Assembly: GCA_036475545.1 (NCBI GenBank)
Contig: JAZGAE010000104.1
Span: forward strand, 1 to 6,359
Length of the DNA stretch: 6,359 nt
DNA from: JAZGAE01 sp036475545
GTDB lineage: Bacteria > Pseudomonadota > Alphaproteobacteria > DATDPM01
Direction of reading: 5' to 3'
Made by a program: the position numbers and the translations under genes. The notes below the pieces were generated by a model. That model was not told the DNA's origin, searched no databases, and saw nothing but the letters and a program-made list of their open reading frames with translations. Positions within the stretch are counted from its first letter, which is position 1; every line of letters starts with the position of its first letter. This document shows, one piece after another, positions 5,219 through 6,359 of the stretch.

Positions 5219-5265
5219 CACCAGCTTCCCGCGCGTGGGAACGGGAGCCAATCTCGTCTCATGCA

Positions 5266-5294
5266 TTGTCTTGGTCGCGGGAGGCAGTTAGAAT
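5266..5294 (+). promoter_or_regulatory. Candidate rRNA operon promoter P1
   Basis: TTGTCT (5266-5271) and TAGAAT (5289-5294) are separated by exactly 17 bp, with a predicted start near 5301, about 260 nt before the mature 16S end. The sequence after the -10 box is ATACCTATCTG, less GC-rich than at P2. Confidence 0.5.
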
Positions 5295-5308
5295 ACCTAT
5301 CTGCCCGG

Positions 5309-5358
5309 CCCGTCTTATAACGGGTTGCATGCGCCCACAATGGGGCGTATAAGACGGG
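5309..5358. repeat. Perfect 11-bp inverted repeat spanning promoter P2
   Basis: CCCGTCTTATA (5309-5319) and TATAAGACGGG (5348-5358) are exact reverse complements, 28 nt apart. Between them CGCCC (5332-5336) pairs with GGGCG (5343-5347), directly abutting the outer stem. The left arm can instead pair locally: CCCGT (5309-5313) with ACGGG (5320-5324). RNA from P1 can therefore adopt two exclusive folds, and in DNA the arms could be a paired operator. Confidence 0.7.
5325..5353 (+). promoter_or_regulatory. Candidate rRNA operon promoter P2
   Basis: TTGCAT (5325-5330) and TATAAG (5348-5353) are separated by 17 bp. The discriminator after the -10 box, ACGGGTG, is GC-rich, as is usual for stringently controlled stable-RNA promoters. 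The -10 box lies inside the right arm of an 11-bp inverted repeat. Confidence 0.45.
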
Positions 5359-5412
5359 TGCCGCGCCTCGGGGAGGCCAGCGCTTTCCCGGGAGCGTGTT
5401 TGTGCGACCCAT

Positions 5413-5424
5413 TGATCTTTGACA
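5413..5424 (+). promoter_or_regulatory. boxA antitermination site in the rRNA leader
   Basis: TGATCTTTGACA differs by one base from the boxA form TGCTCTTTGACA common in alphaproteobacterial rRNA leaders. In the transcript boxA binds NusB with S10 (NusE) and recruits the antitermination complex that prevents Rho termination of rRNA transcription. The site is 137 nt before the mature 16S end and downstream of both promoters, as expected. Confidence 0.75.
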
Positions 5425-5440
5425 TTGTAGAAAACGGAAG

Positions 5441-5503
5441 GGATGCGCAGGCGGCGGTGTGCGAGTTTTACACCCGTCTCGGCGCATTCGTAACTGCGTT
5501 ACG
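5441..5503 (+). other. 16S leader hairpins
   Basis: GGATGCGC (5441-5448) pairs with GCGCATTC (5482-5489, one G-T), enclosing GGTGT (5456-5460) with ACACC (5470-5474). Next, CGTAAC (5489-5494) pairs perfectly with GTTACG (5498-5503) around TGC; it shares base 5489 with the first stem. These lie between boxA and the mature 16S end and are probably leader structure used in antitermination or pre-rRNA folding. Confidence 0.5.
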
Positions 5504-5561
5504 CTTGTGTCAGGCGGGCTCGTTTTTCCTCGGGCGCTGAGGTTCAGTGTTTGAGGGAAGT

Positions 5562-6359
<798 letters not shown>

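Noticed and set aside
4903..5352. 149-codon plus-strand frame over the non-coding stretch and rRNA promoters
   Set aside because: There is no ribosome site or recognisable domain, and it crosses a terminator hairpin, the AT-rich island and both rRNA promoter candidates.

Overview
This window reads as ordinary chromosome from a GC-rich alphaproteobacterium. The clearest taxonomic marker is the 5' part of a 16S rRNA gene at the right end. It has the short helix around the stretch ending in 'GATGACGGTACCTGCAGAAG' and the phrase 'GTGAAATTCGTAGATATTGG', both typical of Alphaproteobacteria. From memory the overall look is closest to Rhodospirillales-like lineages, but I cannot fix order or genus without a search. 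The protein genes agree: a DUF1489-type protein (a mostly alphaproteobacterial family), GTG starts and strongly GC-rich third positions.

Left part (1-1314): the 3' end of an acylphosphatase gene on the plus strand converges on lipB (octanoyltransferase, minus strand). lipB diverges from a tRNA-Leu(GAG) gene with an encoded CCA, which is followed at once by a clear intrinsic terminator. lipB and the tRNA share a compact divergent promoter region.

Middle (1315-4292): a plus-strand series of mgtE (Mg2+ transporter/channel), a sniffer/C-factor-like short-chain dehydrogenase, and a DUF1489 protein. mgtE has a consensus -10 box and a leader of about 125 nt that can fold into three successive hairpins. 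The mgtE-to-SDR gap is 99 nt and the SDR-to-DUF1489 gap 159 nt, with no convincing terminator in either, so partial co-transcription is possible. No joint pathway is evident.

Right part (4293-6359): a convergent intergenic stretch holds a repeat-like segment and a perfect hairpin. Then comes a minus-strand gene for a small lipoprotein of unknown function, and about 650 nt without a protein gene leading into the rRNA operon. That stretch contains a hairpin-rich GC segment, a short AT-rich island with a terminator-like hairpin, two tandem sigma70-type promoter candidates, a perfect 11-bp inverted repeat spanning the second promoter, a boxA antitermination site and several leader hairpins. The 16S gene begins near 5562 and runs off the window.

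I saw no CRISPR array, transposase, phage gene, toxin-antitoxin pair or defence system, and nothing that amounts to a new multi-gene system. The best candidates for something undescribed are regulatory: the structured mgtE leader and the architecture upstream of the rRNA operon.
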